Of a stretch of 64,000 nt of DNA, positions 30,901 through 45,900 are shown piece by piece; within the stretch, counting starts at the first letter, position 1, and every line of letters begins with the position of its first letter. The DNA is from Ahaetulla prasina. Its lineage: Eukaryota > Chordata > Lepidosauria > Squamata > Colubridae. The stretch lies in assembly GCF_028640845.1 (NCBI RefSeq), contig NC_080541.1:162427502-162491501 (forward strand), read 5' to 3'. Position numbers and translations under genes: made by a program. Below the pieces are notes generated by a model that saw only the letters and a list, made by a program, of their open reading frames with translations, was not told the DNA's origin and did not search any database.

Positions 30901-33900
30901 TTTAATTTTCAAACTTTGTAAAAGTGTATTATTTCCATATAGTTTCTTATTCCAATACAGGAACAACTCAGAGCTTCACACAGCTTTAGTAGGATGCCTA
31001 TGAGACAAAGGATGTTCACTACTTTTTTAGAGCAAAAAAACAGGGCTCCGGTCTTCCTATATTTTATCTGGTCCCCTGTAAATCTTTCAATATCATTTGA
31101 GATAAGTTCAGGTTTTCCACACTCAATCTGTGGGAACTTCAAGTTATTTGAGATCAATGCTAAATATATACATTTTTTAAAAAAGTGGAAAAAGAGAAAA
31201 GGTATATAATTGCTCTGGTTCCTTCCCACCCAACCCTGTTGTTTTATGAAATTAATGTACAATGGAAATTCTAAATTATTTCAGAGTACATATTATCAAA
31301 CCTTACCAAGTTTATTAGCACATCCATGCATCTGATGCCGTAACAACATCTGCAACATGGCTGGAGTATTTAAGCTTTTCATGATTTGCACAGCATTTGG
31401 TTCTGGAAGTAACCCTTTTCGATTGTTTTTCATCTTGAACAAAGGAGACATTAAAAAGAAACTGAGTTTCACAATAAAAGGATATTAATCTCTATTCATT
31501 TCAAATGGTTTCACTGTGTATGAACAGCATAAAAATAGCAATGGAAAAATCCAAAATCAGCAGTGGCAAAAAAACAACAACCTTAGGATAGATGAAACTT
31601 TATAGAATCATCAAAGCTTTTAAGTTTCAACATTTCATTACACATACAGGTTTGGGAGGAAGGGGAAGAAGTAATACTGACATGGCTAATTGCAGAACCA
31701 CTCTCTATTTGCAAAGTCCTAGAGAAAGGGAAGATCCCAGCAGACTAGAGAAGGAATTATTTTCAGAAAGGGGAAGAAACAGAACCTGGACCTGGGAGCT
31801 TAACATTGGCATTTATTAAAAAAGACTAAGTTGATCTCCTTAGATTGGTTCAGGGAAATGCTCTGGATATAATATATCTTGACTTTAGCAAGGTTTTTCA
31901 CAAAGTGTTTCATAAGATCCTTACCAACAAAATGGACCAATATGGGTCTGACAAATCAGTGATTAGATGGATCCACAATTGGCTCAATGATTGTAGTCAA
32001 ATTGATAGTTATAAATAGCACATCTACCTGGAGAACATCTTCAATTGGGGTTTCAAAAGACTCTGACCTGGGCCCAGCATTGTTTGATGTTTTTCATAAA
32101 TGATATGGATGAGAGAGTTGAAAGAATGCTTACCAAATTTGCAGATGGTGCAAAGCTAGGATTGGCTAATGCTTGTCAGAAGAGAGAAAGGATTAAAAAA
32201 ATACAGGCTAGAACAGTAGAAAAAAACAAATAACAATGGCATTTAACAGGGAGAAATTTAAAGTCATGCCATTAGTAAGAAATATACACAATACATGTGA
32301 GAATGACTTAGACATATAGAGGTTCACGAGATCAACATGTCTCAACTGTGTAATGTAGCTGCAAAGAAGGCCAACACATCTTGAAGGGCATTAAGAAGAG
32401 CAAAGGGTCCAGATTGCAGGAAGTAATTTTCCTGCTCTACTCTGCCTTAATCATGACACCAAATTGGATTTCATTTTTTTAAAATTAAATACCCATCTCA
32501 CTATCTAAAGTGATTCTGCACAAAAATTTAATGAAGAAATAAAATAATATGGACAAAGTATAATGATAACTGCAGCTAAACCCAGACCAGAAAGGCAAAT
32601 ATTGTCAGGATATTCTGCCTTTCACTCAATTTGCAGGAGCAGTTCATAGATCAGACTCAGAAGAAACTGATAAAAGAAAATTGTTACGCATACACAGAGC
32701 AAATCTTACATTCACAGAGACCATCAAACAGAGAAATGTCACAAGTTTACATGGAAACAAAACCTGAATCCATTAACTTTGGGCTATACATAAATGTGTA
32801 ATAGTCATATACAATTAATATAATAAATGTTCTGTGTTTGCTTTTACAGTACAAACTTTTTTACCATTCGTTGTGCTGCTATAAGTGTAGCAAGAGTACT
32901 GCGGCCAGGAGCTCCAGGAGCACAATAAGACACATGGACTCTTTTTTCGTTGATAGTCAAACCATCTGTGCTTTCCTGCACTTCCTCTGTTTGTTCTGCT
33001 GTCTCATACTCAATTACTGCAAAGCCACCAACAGAGCTGTCTTCATCCTGAGCAAGCTGGAAGAACATTTCACAACACCATGAAAAGAGGCCTGTCCTGT
33101 TTCAGCTGTTCCAAAAACCATTACATTATTCCAACTGTATAACCTGTATGACTTGGATGAGATAAACTAACATGCAGGTCATGCCTTGATTCAAAATTAA
33201 TCTAACACACAAATATCTGCTGATATTCACCCCCAATAAATACTAAATATAATAAAATATAAATTAAAAACAATAGATACTGAATAACCTGAGCTATAAT
33301 TTTTGTGTTTGTTGCACTTATGGAGCACGGAGAAACAGAATTAGGAACAACTTTGTAATCATGAGCATATATTTCCTTGAGATTTTATTCTTACTATGAA
33401 ATACATACTGACTTTTAAACGTAATTGTATTGACACACTTTCTTATTTAAAAGCATGAAATGCAATTAAATTTTACTTGATTAGTTTTAATATCTATGTA
33501 CGTTTTTGTGCAAATAGGTTTTGTTCATTTCTTTTGTAGGGGAGTAGAAATATCTCCCCAACAGTTATCAGAATCAAAACACTCTAATAATAAAATACGT
33601 TTGAATTCAGTAGGGAAGATAATTTATCTTGCCAGAGCACAATAAATCTATATAGAGCAAATGTTTTACTGGAGGTGGTGCCTGGATGCCCCACTGAGTG
33701 ATCATGTCAAACTGCAATCTTTTAAAGATCAGCCTCAGTTGCATTTATTTTATGAACTTCGAAATGAACACAGATGACCAAGTACTTTAATATTTATGTT
33801 CTCATTTTTTTCTGGGCCTATAGACCATTCCACTCACAAATGACTTTGAGTTACATACATTCCAATTTATCGTAGGCAGGGGTGGGCTGCTACGGGTTCA

Positions 33901-36900
33901 CCTGGGTTCAGGAGACTCCATAGCTAACGTTATGGCTGGTCCAGAGAACCTCCAAATCCCACCCTTGGCTGACCCCGCCCACCACGCCACTCCCACCCTG
34001 CACCTCCCCTCTCAGGAGTCTCCACGCGGCCCGTTTTGGATGCGAGGTAAGTGCAGGGCCCAGGCGGAGGCTTGGGGAGGGGGAAAAACGGGGCCCCCGG
34101 AAGTTCCGGAAGGGTGGAAATGGAACTGTTTCCAACCTCCGGATGGCCACTGGAGTCCGGGGGAGGCAGTTTTTGCTCTCCCAGAGGCTCAAGGAAAGCC
34201 CCCCCACCGTGGTGCAGGAGGCCGACACACCCACCCAGCAACCGGGCAGAGAACCCGTTGCTCAAATTTTTGAAGCCCACCCCGATCTTAGGCCATCATT
34301 CTCAAGATGGCAATGTGGACAGGACCTCCTTATGTGCTCACCATCCATTTCTTCTCTTCCCCTTCTCCACACTGGTTTGGAGATAGGTGAACAGGGAGTT
34401 TATCATTACAATTTAGGGATTTTTAGGAATCTGCACCCCAAAATAATGAGACAAATGCTTTTATTACTTTAAGGGAAGCACAGAAGGATACCTGACTGAA
34501 AATGATAAAAGCCTAAAATGATACCATTAAAACAAAGCCGGCTAATAAATACATACATATTGAGAAACTTAAACAAGTTAATCAAATCAGTCAGCCAAAA
34601 AGGAAACCTTCCGCAGCCAAAAAGCTCACAATTTTCAAACCTCCAAGGTCTAATGGAATAACCACATTTTAATGGCCTCTAGGAAAACCAACAGGAAACA
34701 GGCCATTCTGATATCTGGAAGGAGTTCTCTTCCACAGAAAGTGAGCAGCAATTGAGAAAGCTTGGTTCTATGAGCCCCTGGAGGTGTCATTTCTTGAATA
34801 AAGAGAATTGGAGAGACCCCACTCTACCTGATTTTATCAGTGGCAGATACTATTGGAGTAAACAGTCCCATAGATATTCTTATAGGGTTTATGGTTTGAT
34901 AAGCAGCAGAATCCTATGACTGCCTGAATAATTAAGTGCCCAGCCTACTGGTTACAGCAGATAGCTGGAAGTGCAAAACAGAGTAACAGCAAATAAATAG
35001 CAGGTGCAGCTTTTTGGAAGAAAAAAAAAGACAGTGAAAACAAGTTAAATTCTGTGGGGTTATGTAGCCAGCTTCTGGGTAATCTATAACCGCAGTTGTT
35101 CCCTTTTCTGCCCACCCCCCAAGTAAAGTCAGCATGTGCTTGATAAGACACATGATGTTAAAAAAACTAGTATCCTTTTGAAACAGAGGGAAGACTCAGA
35201 ATGCAAGAGCTACTCATACTTCTTGTTCTTTCTTAGATATAGAAATAAGGATATATATTTTTTCCTGGTCAAAGACTGATTTGCTATAAGGCTGCAACTG
35301 CATTTTCTGTTCTCCTGAGGTAAATCTCTTTCATCTCTTCTCTATGTCTAAGGCGTTCATACATATTTAATGAAAATATATTTTATATATTTCTCAAAGT
35401 GAAAAAAGAATAACATCTAGGAACATGGTTGGGAGTAAAACCCACATCATTTTTCCCTTTTCTGTAGCTTTCCCCGTTTCATATTCACCTCACTACTCCT
35501 TGCTGATGCTTTGGTTTTTTTCACTGGGCATCTGTTGGAAACAGTTAGAAATTCAGTCTGTCTCCCATCCCAATGTACAGGAAAGAGTGGAAATACCAAA
35601 GAAGCAAGGCATGCATATTTATTCTCCCACGTTCCTCTCCCTCCCTAGTCTTTGATGCTAAATATGCTCACTTTAGAGGTTCAATTCTTGAACAGCCCCA
35701 TAATCTTCCACTTAAAAGAAAGTTTGATTGATCTAAGAAAGAACAACAGAAGACTAACCGAAAACTCTTTGAGGTTCATTTATAATAATAGAAAAAGCAC
35801 AACAAAAAAGATCATAGTTGGTCTTTGAGAAATTGCTCATTATTGTCAGACAGCATGTGGACATCAGACTGTACTTTATCCTGTTATAATGGTTGTTTTG
35901 TAAAGTAAAGGTAAAGGTTTTCCCTATCTAGTCAGTTCTGACTCTAGGGAGTGGTGCTCATCTGTTTCTTAGCTGAGGGAGCCAGCATTGCCCGAAGATA
36001 TTTCCGTGGTCATGTGGCCAGCATGACTATACACCGAGGCACTGTTAGTTACCTTCCTTTTGAAATTGAAAAATGTGAATGTTCTATTCACATTTGCATG
36101 CTTTCAAACTGCTGGGTGGGCAGGAGCTGGAACAAGTAACAGGAGCTCACCTGATTGCATGGTGCTTGGGTCTCGAACCCAGACTGTCAGCTTTCCAGCT
36201 GCAAAGCTCAGCATCTTTAACCACAGAGCGATCATTTGGGTGAAAATACATTTGCAACATGCATATAGACTTAATTACACTTAATTTTTCCTCATGGAAA
36301 ATGCAAATCCTCTTTTGGATTTTTTTTCTGTTCCATTCTGTTTCCAAATAAAGTATGAATGGCATTGTTTTTATGTAATTAACTAATAAAGGCAGACATT
36401 GTTCAAAAGTGTGCTTCCCTCTCCTGTTTCAGTATTTAGCAAGAGAATTAAAACATCCTTAATTAAAACAGCCGGTGGGGGGGGGGAGAAATGAAAAGTG
36501 TCAGTATTGCAATCGGTACAAAAAATATGTACTGACATTGCCAGTCCATGATTGATAATGTCACAGCAATTTATTTATCCATCACTTTCAAAAGGTCTTA
36601 AAGAATCTTCATCCGCTCAACCCCCACAGGAAATATAGAGCTCGGCAATACTCATTTCATGCCAACTGAGAACTTTTCCCTTTTGATAAACAAGTAGCAG
36701 CTGTTCATTCTGTCCTATAAACTCTCTCTAGAACAATATAAAAACATAAATAGGTATAATCCACCTGTGCAAACCTTGTCAAAGTGGATCAAAGTTACTA
36801 GAAAACAATGGCAGCCACTAGGATTGTTCCAAAATAGATTCACAAGTAAAACATTACTGGGAAAAAAATGCAAAATATATCCTCAGATAATAACATTCTG

Positions 36901-39900
36901 CCACAGAACAAAACACTAACTATAAACAAAATCAGAATAACGTTTAGAAAAACAACAACTGTGAAATAACACAGCCTGCAGCTGAAAGGACAGTTACGAT
37001 AAATATCTTTGCAACATGCCAGAAGAAGAGCAAAGACAGCTGGATCACATGTAAGTCTATCTAGTCCAATATTTTGTTCCCACGGTTGCCAAGTAGATGT
37101 CTCTGGAAAGAACACAAGCAGAACATGAGTGCAGGGACATCTTTCTACACCTTTCCCCAACAATTGGCACCAAGATGTACATAGCCTCCATTTATGGAAG
37201 GCAAGATACAGACATTAAAACTAGCAACTATCAGTATCTTATCTTCCATGAATATTTCTATCACTATGCTTTGTAATTGTAAATAGATATGATAACCTTT
37301 ATTGTCATTTTTTTCTGTGGGTCCCGGGCACACATTAAAAATGAAATTCTGTTGCCTGCTCTCAAAAATGTACACATACATAACACACATATAGCTATGC
37401 TATATACCTACATTTGTATATACCTACACCCTTACATATAAATACATATAAATATTAATTACTGTCCACCTTGAATACATAGCGGAAAGAGGAAGTTTGA
37501 GAGTTCACAGGGTTGATTCTGTATGGAACAAAATCGTGACTGAAGCTGGATGTTCTGCGTTGGATACCACAAAGTTTTTTCCCAGAGGGTAGCAAGGAAT
37601 GTCACTATTTCTAACTTATCCTGATTAAGATGCACTTCTCCATATTTATCCTGAATTTCCTAGGTTTCAGTGAAGCATTCAGTTTCTTTGGACAGCACTC
37701 GTTTATTCTATGGTATGATTAAGTTCCTTGTTCTTTTATCTCCAAAGGGCCCTTAATTTCATGTTTTCGGTTGTAGTCTAGTCTTGATTCCTTATGCTTA
37801 ACATTTAGCCTCCTTCTGCATTAGATTGTGTTTTTGAAGAAAAGTTTCTGAGTCATGGTAATGGAACACTATGTGGTATTGCAAGTGGTTATACAGTAAA
37901 TAGCATTGCTTTTTCTGGTAAATCAAAGCCAGGTCACATCCAACCTGTTTATAAATGGGAGTTTGGTTTGTTACTTCACCTGTTAACCCTTAATATTGAA
38001 CTGCAATTAATAGAACAACATTTATATCTCTTCAATTCCAATTGTTTGTCCCTAACTATAGAATTTATGAACAAAATAAATACCACTAGCTCAGTGGTGA
38101 AATCTAATTTTTTTTACTACCGGTTCTGTGGGCGTGGCTTGGTGGGTGTGGTGTGGCGTGGTGGGCGTTGCTTGGTGGGCATGGCAGGGGAAGGATACTG
38201 CAAAATCTCCATTCCCACCCCACTCCAGGGGAAGGATACTGCAAAATCTCCATTCCCTCCCCACTCTGGGGCCAGCCAGAGGTGGTATTTGCCGGTTCTC
38301 CGAACTACTCAAAATTTCTGCTACTGGTTCTCCAAACTGCTCAAAATTTCCACTACCAGTTCTCCAGAACCTGTCAGAACCTGCTGGATTTCACTCCTGC
38401 ACTAGCTGCAATAAAAATTTATTCTGTTGGAAGAACTGAGAAAAGATCACATGGTCTAAACTGGAAAAAAAACTGGCTATGTGTAGGAACTACCTTAAAT
38501 GGACATAAACCATTGATTTTTCTAATCTAGTGTTTCCCATCACTCATTTTGGATGGAAAAACTTCCAGCTATGATTCCCAGTATATTTTTAATGTAAATT
38601 CATGCTGTGTTACTGTATCTTAAGAAAGGGATCAATAACTTTTTAGGAAGAAGGCATCATTGTACAATTTTTGCAGAGTTGTGAGTGCCAAAAATATTTT
38701 TTTAAAATAAATATTAAAATTTTAAAAAATCAAAATAAAATACAAGTTTTGCAAATGTAATATTTTGATATAACAAAGAAGCTTTTTTCCAACTCCATCC
38801 CTCATAACTTCAGATTTTCCTAGATTTAATTTTTTTCAATTTCTAACGTTTCTCTTGAATAGCAATTTTATATATGTTTAAATAAGTTACTATTGTCAAT
38901 GATATATTAGTTGAGATAGTCATTTATGTAATTTCCAGGTGACTTATAGATGGCAATCATTGTCAAATCTAATTAATACTGCATAGAGCTACAAATATAT
39001 AACTACTCATTAATGTGATCATATTAATCTGCAAATCAAGGAAAAGTCCATGCTACGTCATTAAATCGGAACATCTGTGAAGACAGCTTTCACTTTGAAG
39101 AAAAAGCATTTTACTTACTTGGTAGAACACAGGTTTATATTTAGTTGAGAAATTTTGCAAGAGGTCATCACCAGTATAGTCTATAGGAAGGTTTTCCACA
39201 CAAAGGCACTTTGAATGTATGAGTTCTGAAGTTATTTGATTAGCATCCATCCACTGTGCAAAAAGGACATTTTCGCCTAATGGCTTCCCAAGAAGGTCCA
39301 ACCTAGCCTTTGCTGCAGAATCCTTTTTCATATATTCCACAAAACCATAGCCCTTGGAATAGCCTGTGGCTTCACTGTATACCAAGAAGTGTCTCTCCAC
39401 ATTCCCATAAGGTCGCACTAGCTCTTCAAACTCTTGCAACGTATAGAAAGGGGGCAAATTGGTAATGCAGAGCAGGGCATCGGTTGGCTGAAGCTGCAGT
39501 GATATTTCTTTTCCTCTGAGGGAATGTTGGTGAAATAGCCGTATTGCACTCTGAGCTTGCTCCCCATTCAACAGAGTAACAAAAGCTGAAAGACAGCAAA
39601 TCAGACAAAACTTTTATGTAAACTTGGTGACTGGGTTGGGCAGGTTTTAAGTGCTTGGGAACTATAAAGCCTTGTGATTTCTAAGCCCAAGGTGTCTTGA
39701 AACTGATATTATTTCACAACCCTTTCACACACAAAACTCATTTCCCTGCATTCTCCATTTCAGCAATTATGACTTAGGAAAGGTAGTGCTTCTTCTGTTG
39801 TTTTTTTTAACCTCAACTGTGCTGTCACAACTCTTTTGCTTACTCCTAGACTAAGAAAAGCCCAAAATTTCTTAAGTTAGTTGACTAACTTTTGTGAAAC

Positions 39901-42900
39901 TCCAATATATGCAGAAGCCATAACATGTAACACTGTGATAGTATTTTTTCTTAATTTAAAATCAATATTACAAATTCACGATATTAGCCATTTTCTTTCA
40001 CTAAAGAGTGGGAAACTTGGCTCAGATGGATCCTCTCCACTGGACTTTTCTACTCTTCCCATCATTTCCTGGGGATCCACCGGAAGATCAAGAGGTGGAA
40101 TCATCTCGAGATCAAATTCAGGGGATGTATACATGGGATAGGGGTGGCGGGGCACAGCAGGGAAGAAGGAAAGAAAATATTTTTATAATGACTGTTGCAT
40201 TGGCCAAAAACGTACAATTTGCAGTTTTATGACATGACATTTTACAATCAAAGTATAAAACAATGCTTATTCTTAAAATAAAATTATATTCATATGTTTT
40301 AATACTGTCAGGCAAATTCTGGGAATAAACCAAAATCTAAACTAACATTAATGTCTGTTCATTCTCCTCAGATATACATTCTTCCTTATTATGTTTGGTT
40401 AAAAACTTGTACGATGTCATTGGAAGGTAAAAGTGTTGCCTGGCAATATAACCTTTTAAAGTTATTGCCTACATATCATATTTCAATAGACTTTTCCTGA
40501 AATTCAATTCCAGAAAGCTCTGGTTGCAGGATTATTGTTTAAAACCAAAAACATCTTTTATTCCTGCACGCCTATTAATCATCTGTTTCTACTGAACACC
40601 AAAACTCAAGTGGAAGCAAAATAGAATGGTAAGACAATACTACTGAGAATCAGGAATGTTAACATCTTCTTTCAAGCCTGAATAATCAAAGGTTATACTA
40701 TCCTCTAGTCTACTCAAGAGGTTTACTAAATAAAATATAAATGGAAGTCTCATAGAGGAACTGGTTACAATGAAAGGCAAGTTTCTTATATCAGAGCTGT
40801 GCAACCAAACCCTCCAAGTCCTTTCAAAGTTATAGCTAAAATGTCTTCTGAATATAGCATAAAAACATTTAAAAAACGTAGGAAGTAATTCTTTTCATAA
40901 AGGGTCATAACAGCTTGTCGGCAATCCATAATTTTTTTGACAGCAATACACAATTCAACTTCCTAGTCTAGATTACTACCTTTGAATTCTGGAGGTCTTC
41001 TAAGTTCTAATCAAGTCTTAATGTTTTAAGAACAGCCAACAAGCAATCATATTACTATTACTTAATTTAATTTAAAAAAAATTATCTATTCGCATTCTTG
41101 TTGGAATTCATTCCCAATATGTCAATCAAAGACCAAACACAGTCCTTATCCTAGAAAAAAATTTTCTTCCATTTAATTTCTTCCATATCTAATTTTCGGA
41201 AGCTGTCTGGACAAGTCTCTACAACAGTTTTCTTGGCAAGGTTTTTCAGAAATGGCTTGCTGTTGCCTCCTTTATACGGCTGAGAGAAAGTGACTAACCC
41301 AAGGTCAGCCTTTGTGCCTAAAGCGGAACTCAAACTCACAGTCTCTTGGCTTCTAGCATGATGCCTTAACCGCTATACCATTTATATACAATCCAGACTT
41401 ATTTGATATAAAATTCTACTGTAAACTCTACCTTATGGTAGAGAACGGAAAGAAGAATCACTCCAAATCAGGCAGCATATTTTGGACTGCAGGCAAGTTT
41501 TCAGTGCCAAAAAATTCTTCTTCCTGGTAGATCTCTCGGCGGCTTTTGATACCATCAACCATGGTATCCTACTGCAGCGGTTGGAGGGATTGGGAGTGGG
41601 AGGCACCGTTTTATCGGTGGTTCTCCTCCTATCTCTCTGACCATTCGCAGACGATGTTGGCAGGGGGGCATAGGTCGACCCCGAGGCGCCTCACTTGTGG
41701 GGTGCCGCAGGGGTCTGTTCTCTCGCCTCTCCTGTTCAACATCTATATGAAGCCGCTGGGCAAGGTTATCTGTGGTTTCGGGGTGGATTATCATCTGTAC
41801 GCTGATGATACGCAGCTGTACATTTCCACCCCGAACCACCCCAACGAAGCCGTCGAGGTGATGGGCCGGTGTCTTGAGGCCGTGCGGGTCTGGATGGGGA
41901 GGAACAGGTTCCAACTCAACCCTTCCAAGACTGAGTGGCTGTGGGTTCCGGCATCCCGGTACAGTCAGCTTACGCCATCGCTGTAAGGGGGGGGGGGAAA
42001 TACTGACCCCCAGGGGAAGGGTGCGCAACTTAGGCGTTCTCCTGGACGATCGGCTGTCCTTAGAAGAACACTTGACGGCCGTCGCCAGGGAAGCATTTTA
42101 TCAGGTTCACCTGATTCGCCAGTTGCGCCCCTTCCTTGATCGGGACTCCTTACGCACGGTCACTCATGCCCTCGTCACTTCCCGCCTGGACTATTGCAAT
42201 GCTCTCTACATGGGGCTCCCCTTGAAGAGCACCAGAAGGCTCCAGCTAGTCCAGAATGCGGCCGCGCGGGTGATAGAGGGGACACCGCATTGCTCCCATA
42301 TAACACCCATCCTGCGCGGCCTGCACTGGCTGCCGGTAGCCTTCCAGGTGCAATTCAAGATGCTGGTTACCACCTTTAAAGCGCTCCATGGCTTAGGACC
42401 GGGGTATTTGCGAGACCGCCTTCTGCCACTGATTGCCTCCCAATGACCTGTGCGCTCCCACAGGAGGAAGAGGAGGAGGATGATTATTCTTGTAAGTTGG
42501 CCTTGACACTGAATATCATCCTAAGCAAATAGATTCAAATTATTTTTTACTCATAGTTTTATTCGAAAAGCTAACAAGAGCAGTTTATAAAAATAGTGTC
42601 AGTTAATGTTGATAGTTAAGTTACCCACCATAACTGTCCAACTGTAAAAATGGTAGGCAGTAACTTGCACTTCACTGTAGTCCACAGAAGTTCTGGACTA
42701 CAACTCCCCTGTTTCAACTAGTTGCTGCCTCCAAACTGTAAAAGGCCTACACAATTTAAACCATCATTGAATTTTATTTTCATGTATAAATAATGCAAAA
42801 GCACTTTAAAATGGACTCATTAATTTCTTAAACAAAGATTAAAATTCATTGATGGTACACACTAATAACCTAGGAATTACAAAATTCAATACGACATTAA

Positions 42901-45900
42901 TTTAGATGAAAAATTTGCCATTGGTGAGATGGGCAGTTATATAAATATGATCAATAATAATTTGCTAATAGAATTTCCACTTCAGTGATCACTTTGCACA
43001 CTCAAATTATTAACACTGAGCAATTAAATTATGAATATCCCTTGTAGAATAAATATTATAGGCTGAAAATTTGTACCTAATTTAAAAAAAAAAGGGTTTC
43101 CAATGTTTCCTAACCCCTTTCAAATCCAAAATAGAAAGTATTATAAATTTCTTTATTGTAATGTTTATGTAAGAGTATAACTTCAGATTTAATCATGTTA
43201 GACTGACTCAAATATTTTTTTGTTTGCCATTGTTTGTTATTCAAACTTGTACAACATGATTTGTGCATATTAAGAAAAGAATCAGTGTGCAAGAAAGAAA
43301 TATGAGATAAATATCAGTTTAGTAAGCACATTAAAGCAACAATTTAATTAAATTGTTATTAAATTAAATTGTTATTAAATAGTGAAATCTAAAATTAATC
43401 AAAATAACCAAATTTATTAGGATAAATATTATATTGCAAGGTTTTACCTGTTCTTTTATGTTTGTCCACATAGCAATATTTCAGCTCAAAGTCTTTTAAT
43501 AACTCATGGATTTCCTAAAAGAAAAACAATGCATGGTTAAATACAAACTCAATAGAATGATTCTTTTTATTTCAGCTTAGAAACTTGAAAACATTCCAGG
43601 TAAAAATTATTCTGGAGACATGCTGCCAGAAAATATTAAGTTAAGTATCAATATGAGCATGACGCAATTTAGCAGTAAGCAGGACCCTCTGAACAGCTGA
43701 ATTCACAACATCGTATTTAAAAAATGCCAACATTTGCCAAAGATTAGCTTTCAAACAAAATGTTGAAGTTGAAAGGCACTTCCTCACAGTGATATTTTCT
43801 GTCAGCTACATTATATGTTCTTTGTAGAAAGAGAATACCAGAAATACCAATCCTCAAAATCTAAACTTAACCACTCATGTTTCATGAAATGTATGAAATT
43901 AAACCTCAAGCCAATTAACTGCCACAACATCTGCTACCAGAATTTAACATCGTTTGACACATCAGTATTGAATTTTGAAAACCTGCTTTTTATTATTGTG
44001 AAATAACACTGCATAGTAGAAAAATTCCCTCCATTTCTATTAACTTTCTCTTCTGCTGTAAAGCATTTTTCCTCCTCTATAATTAGTTGTATTGTGCAAA
44101 TCCTCACGGAATACAATAACTAGCATCTGCATCCTGTTCCTCTAGTGTATTGATAAGAAAAGGATCAGCAGAGAAAAACATTTGAATACTGCAGTTTCCA
44201 GGGCTAGGCTTCCAGCTAAATATTGATTTTATACTGAGTCCATAATTCATAGAAGTCACACTTATACTATTATGAATTACCACTGTTATTGTTATATACA
44301 CTGGTGTACTTATTGCAATTCATGTGATTAACATAGTCATGTTGATAATAACCACCATAGTAACCACCTTTAAAGCGCTCCATGGCATAGGGCCGGGTTA
44401 CTTACAGGACCGCCTACTGCTACCGAATACCTCTCACCGACCCGTGCGCTCTCACAGAGAGGGACTCCTCAGGGTGCCGTCAGCTAGGCAGTGTCGTCTG
44501 GCAACGCCCAGGAGAAGGGCCTTCTCTGTGGGGGCTCCCACCCTCTGGAACGAACTCCCCCCAGGACTCCGTCAACTTCCGGACCTCCGAACCTTCCGTC
44601 GCGAGCTTAAAACACATTTATTCATCTGCGCAGGACTGGACTAGATTTTAAATTTATAGTGGTTTTAATTGGTTTTAATATTTATACTATTTTTAATAAT
44701 TTGGCTTTTAGAATAAGTTTTTTAATGGTTATCTTAATTTGTACATATATGTTTTTACTTGCCTGTGAACCGCCCTGAGTCCTTCGGGAGATAGGGCGGT
44801 ATACAAATACGAATAAATAAATAAATAAATAAATAAATAAATACTAAGATAATTCTAGAAGGAATATGATTTTTTTAATTGGAGTTACATTCTACCTTTT
44901 CTCCAGACAGACAACTAGGAAATGTTCTTTCATTTTATCTCCATTAGAAGTTTTGGAAGACTCGGTTGAAAAAGAATGGCTAATGCAAACCCACCAGATG
45001 GGTTTCCATGGTTTAATGTGTTTGGGTTCTGTCTAGTCTATGTCCATCATCTTAACCATTAAAACATCTGTCTTTTTTATGTGGGTTGGGCCTGAGCTTT
45101 AAAGTCTTTGATTGACAAATTATGTGCCATCAAGTCTGTGTCACCTTTTAGCAACCATATAGATTTTCTCCATGGTGAGCCTGGTTCTTCATGGTGAGCC
45201 TGGTTCTTCAGGTTTTCCAATGGGGTACGTATCAGCCATCTAACTGAGTCTATCCAGTTAATCTCAAAGATAAACGATAGGGTACAGTCAAGCTTCCACT
45301 GAAGTGGAACAAACAGCACTCTGTTCTATTGAGAATACAAAATTTCAAACGTTACTGTAATTTCAAAATTTGTATCTTTCTTATATTTGTTAGTTTGTAT
45401 GATTATGAATTGGATGAGAGTCAACATATATCTGAAGTTCAGGAAGGAAAAGATAGTAAATGGTAGAGCAGCCTTACTTGATAGTTTGATTATACCATCT
45501 TGTAAGTAATCTGGACCTCATCCTTTAGTTAAAATAAGCAATAAATATGTGCTTGGATTTTATCACATATTATCAATGTTGTAGAGGATTAGAAGTTTTG
45601 TCTCTTATTCTCTTTCTGCTATTAAATTACAGTGCTGAAAACAACTGCTTTTGTCACAGTGCAATCTGTGGCTGCTCCAGGTGTTGCGAAATGGAGAAAT
45701 TGTCTATTGGCTACCACCTCTTTGTATATCTTATAGATATGTCTTTACTGAATTAAGATTTTATGTTATATATTCTGTTTTAATAGAGGTCAATACACAA
45801 ATGGCCCAGTTAATAAATGGTGACTTATTTTTGTAAAGTGAAACAGCTCATTAAGCTGTTTAGCGCTCTTTGATGAAATTCCATTGCAATAAATGATCAT

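Noticed and set aside
33908..34472. Cluster of 100-116 codon ORFs on both strands
   Set aside because: GC-rich interior of a hAT MITE; no domain or splice support.
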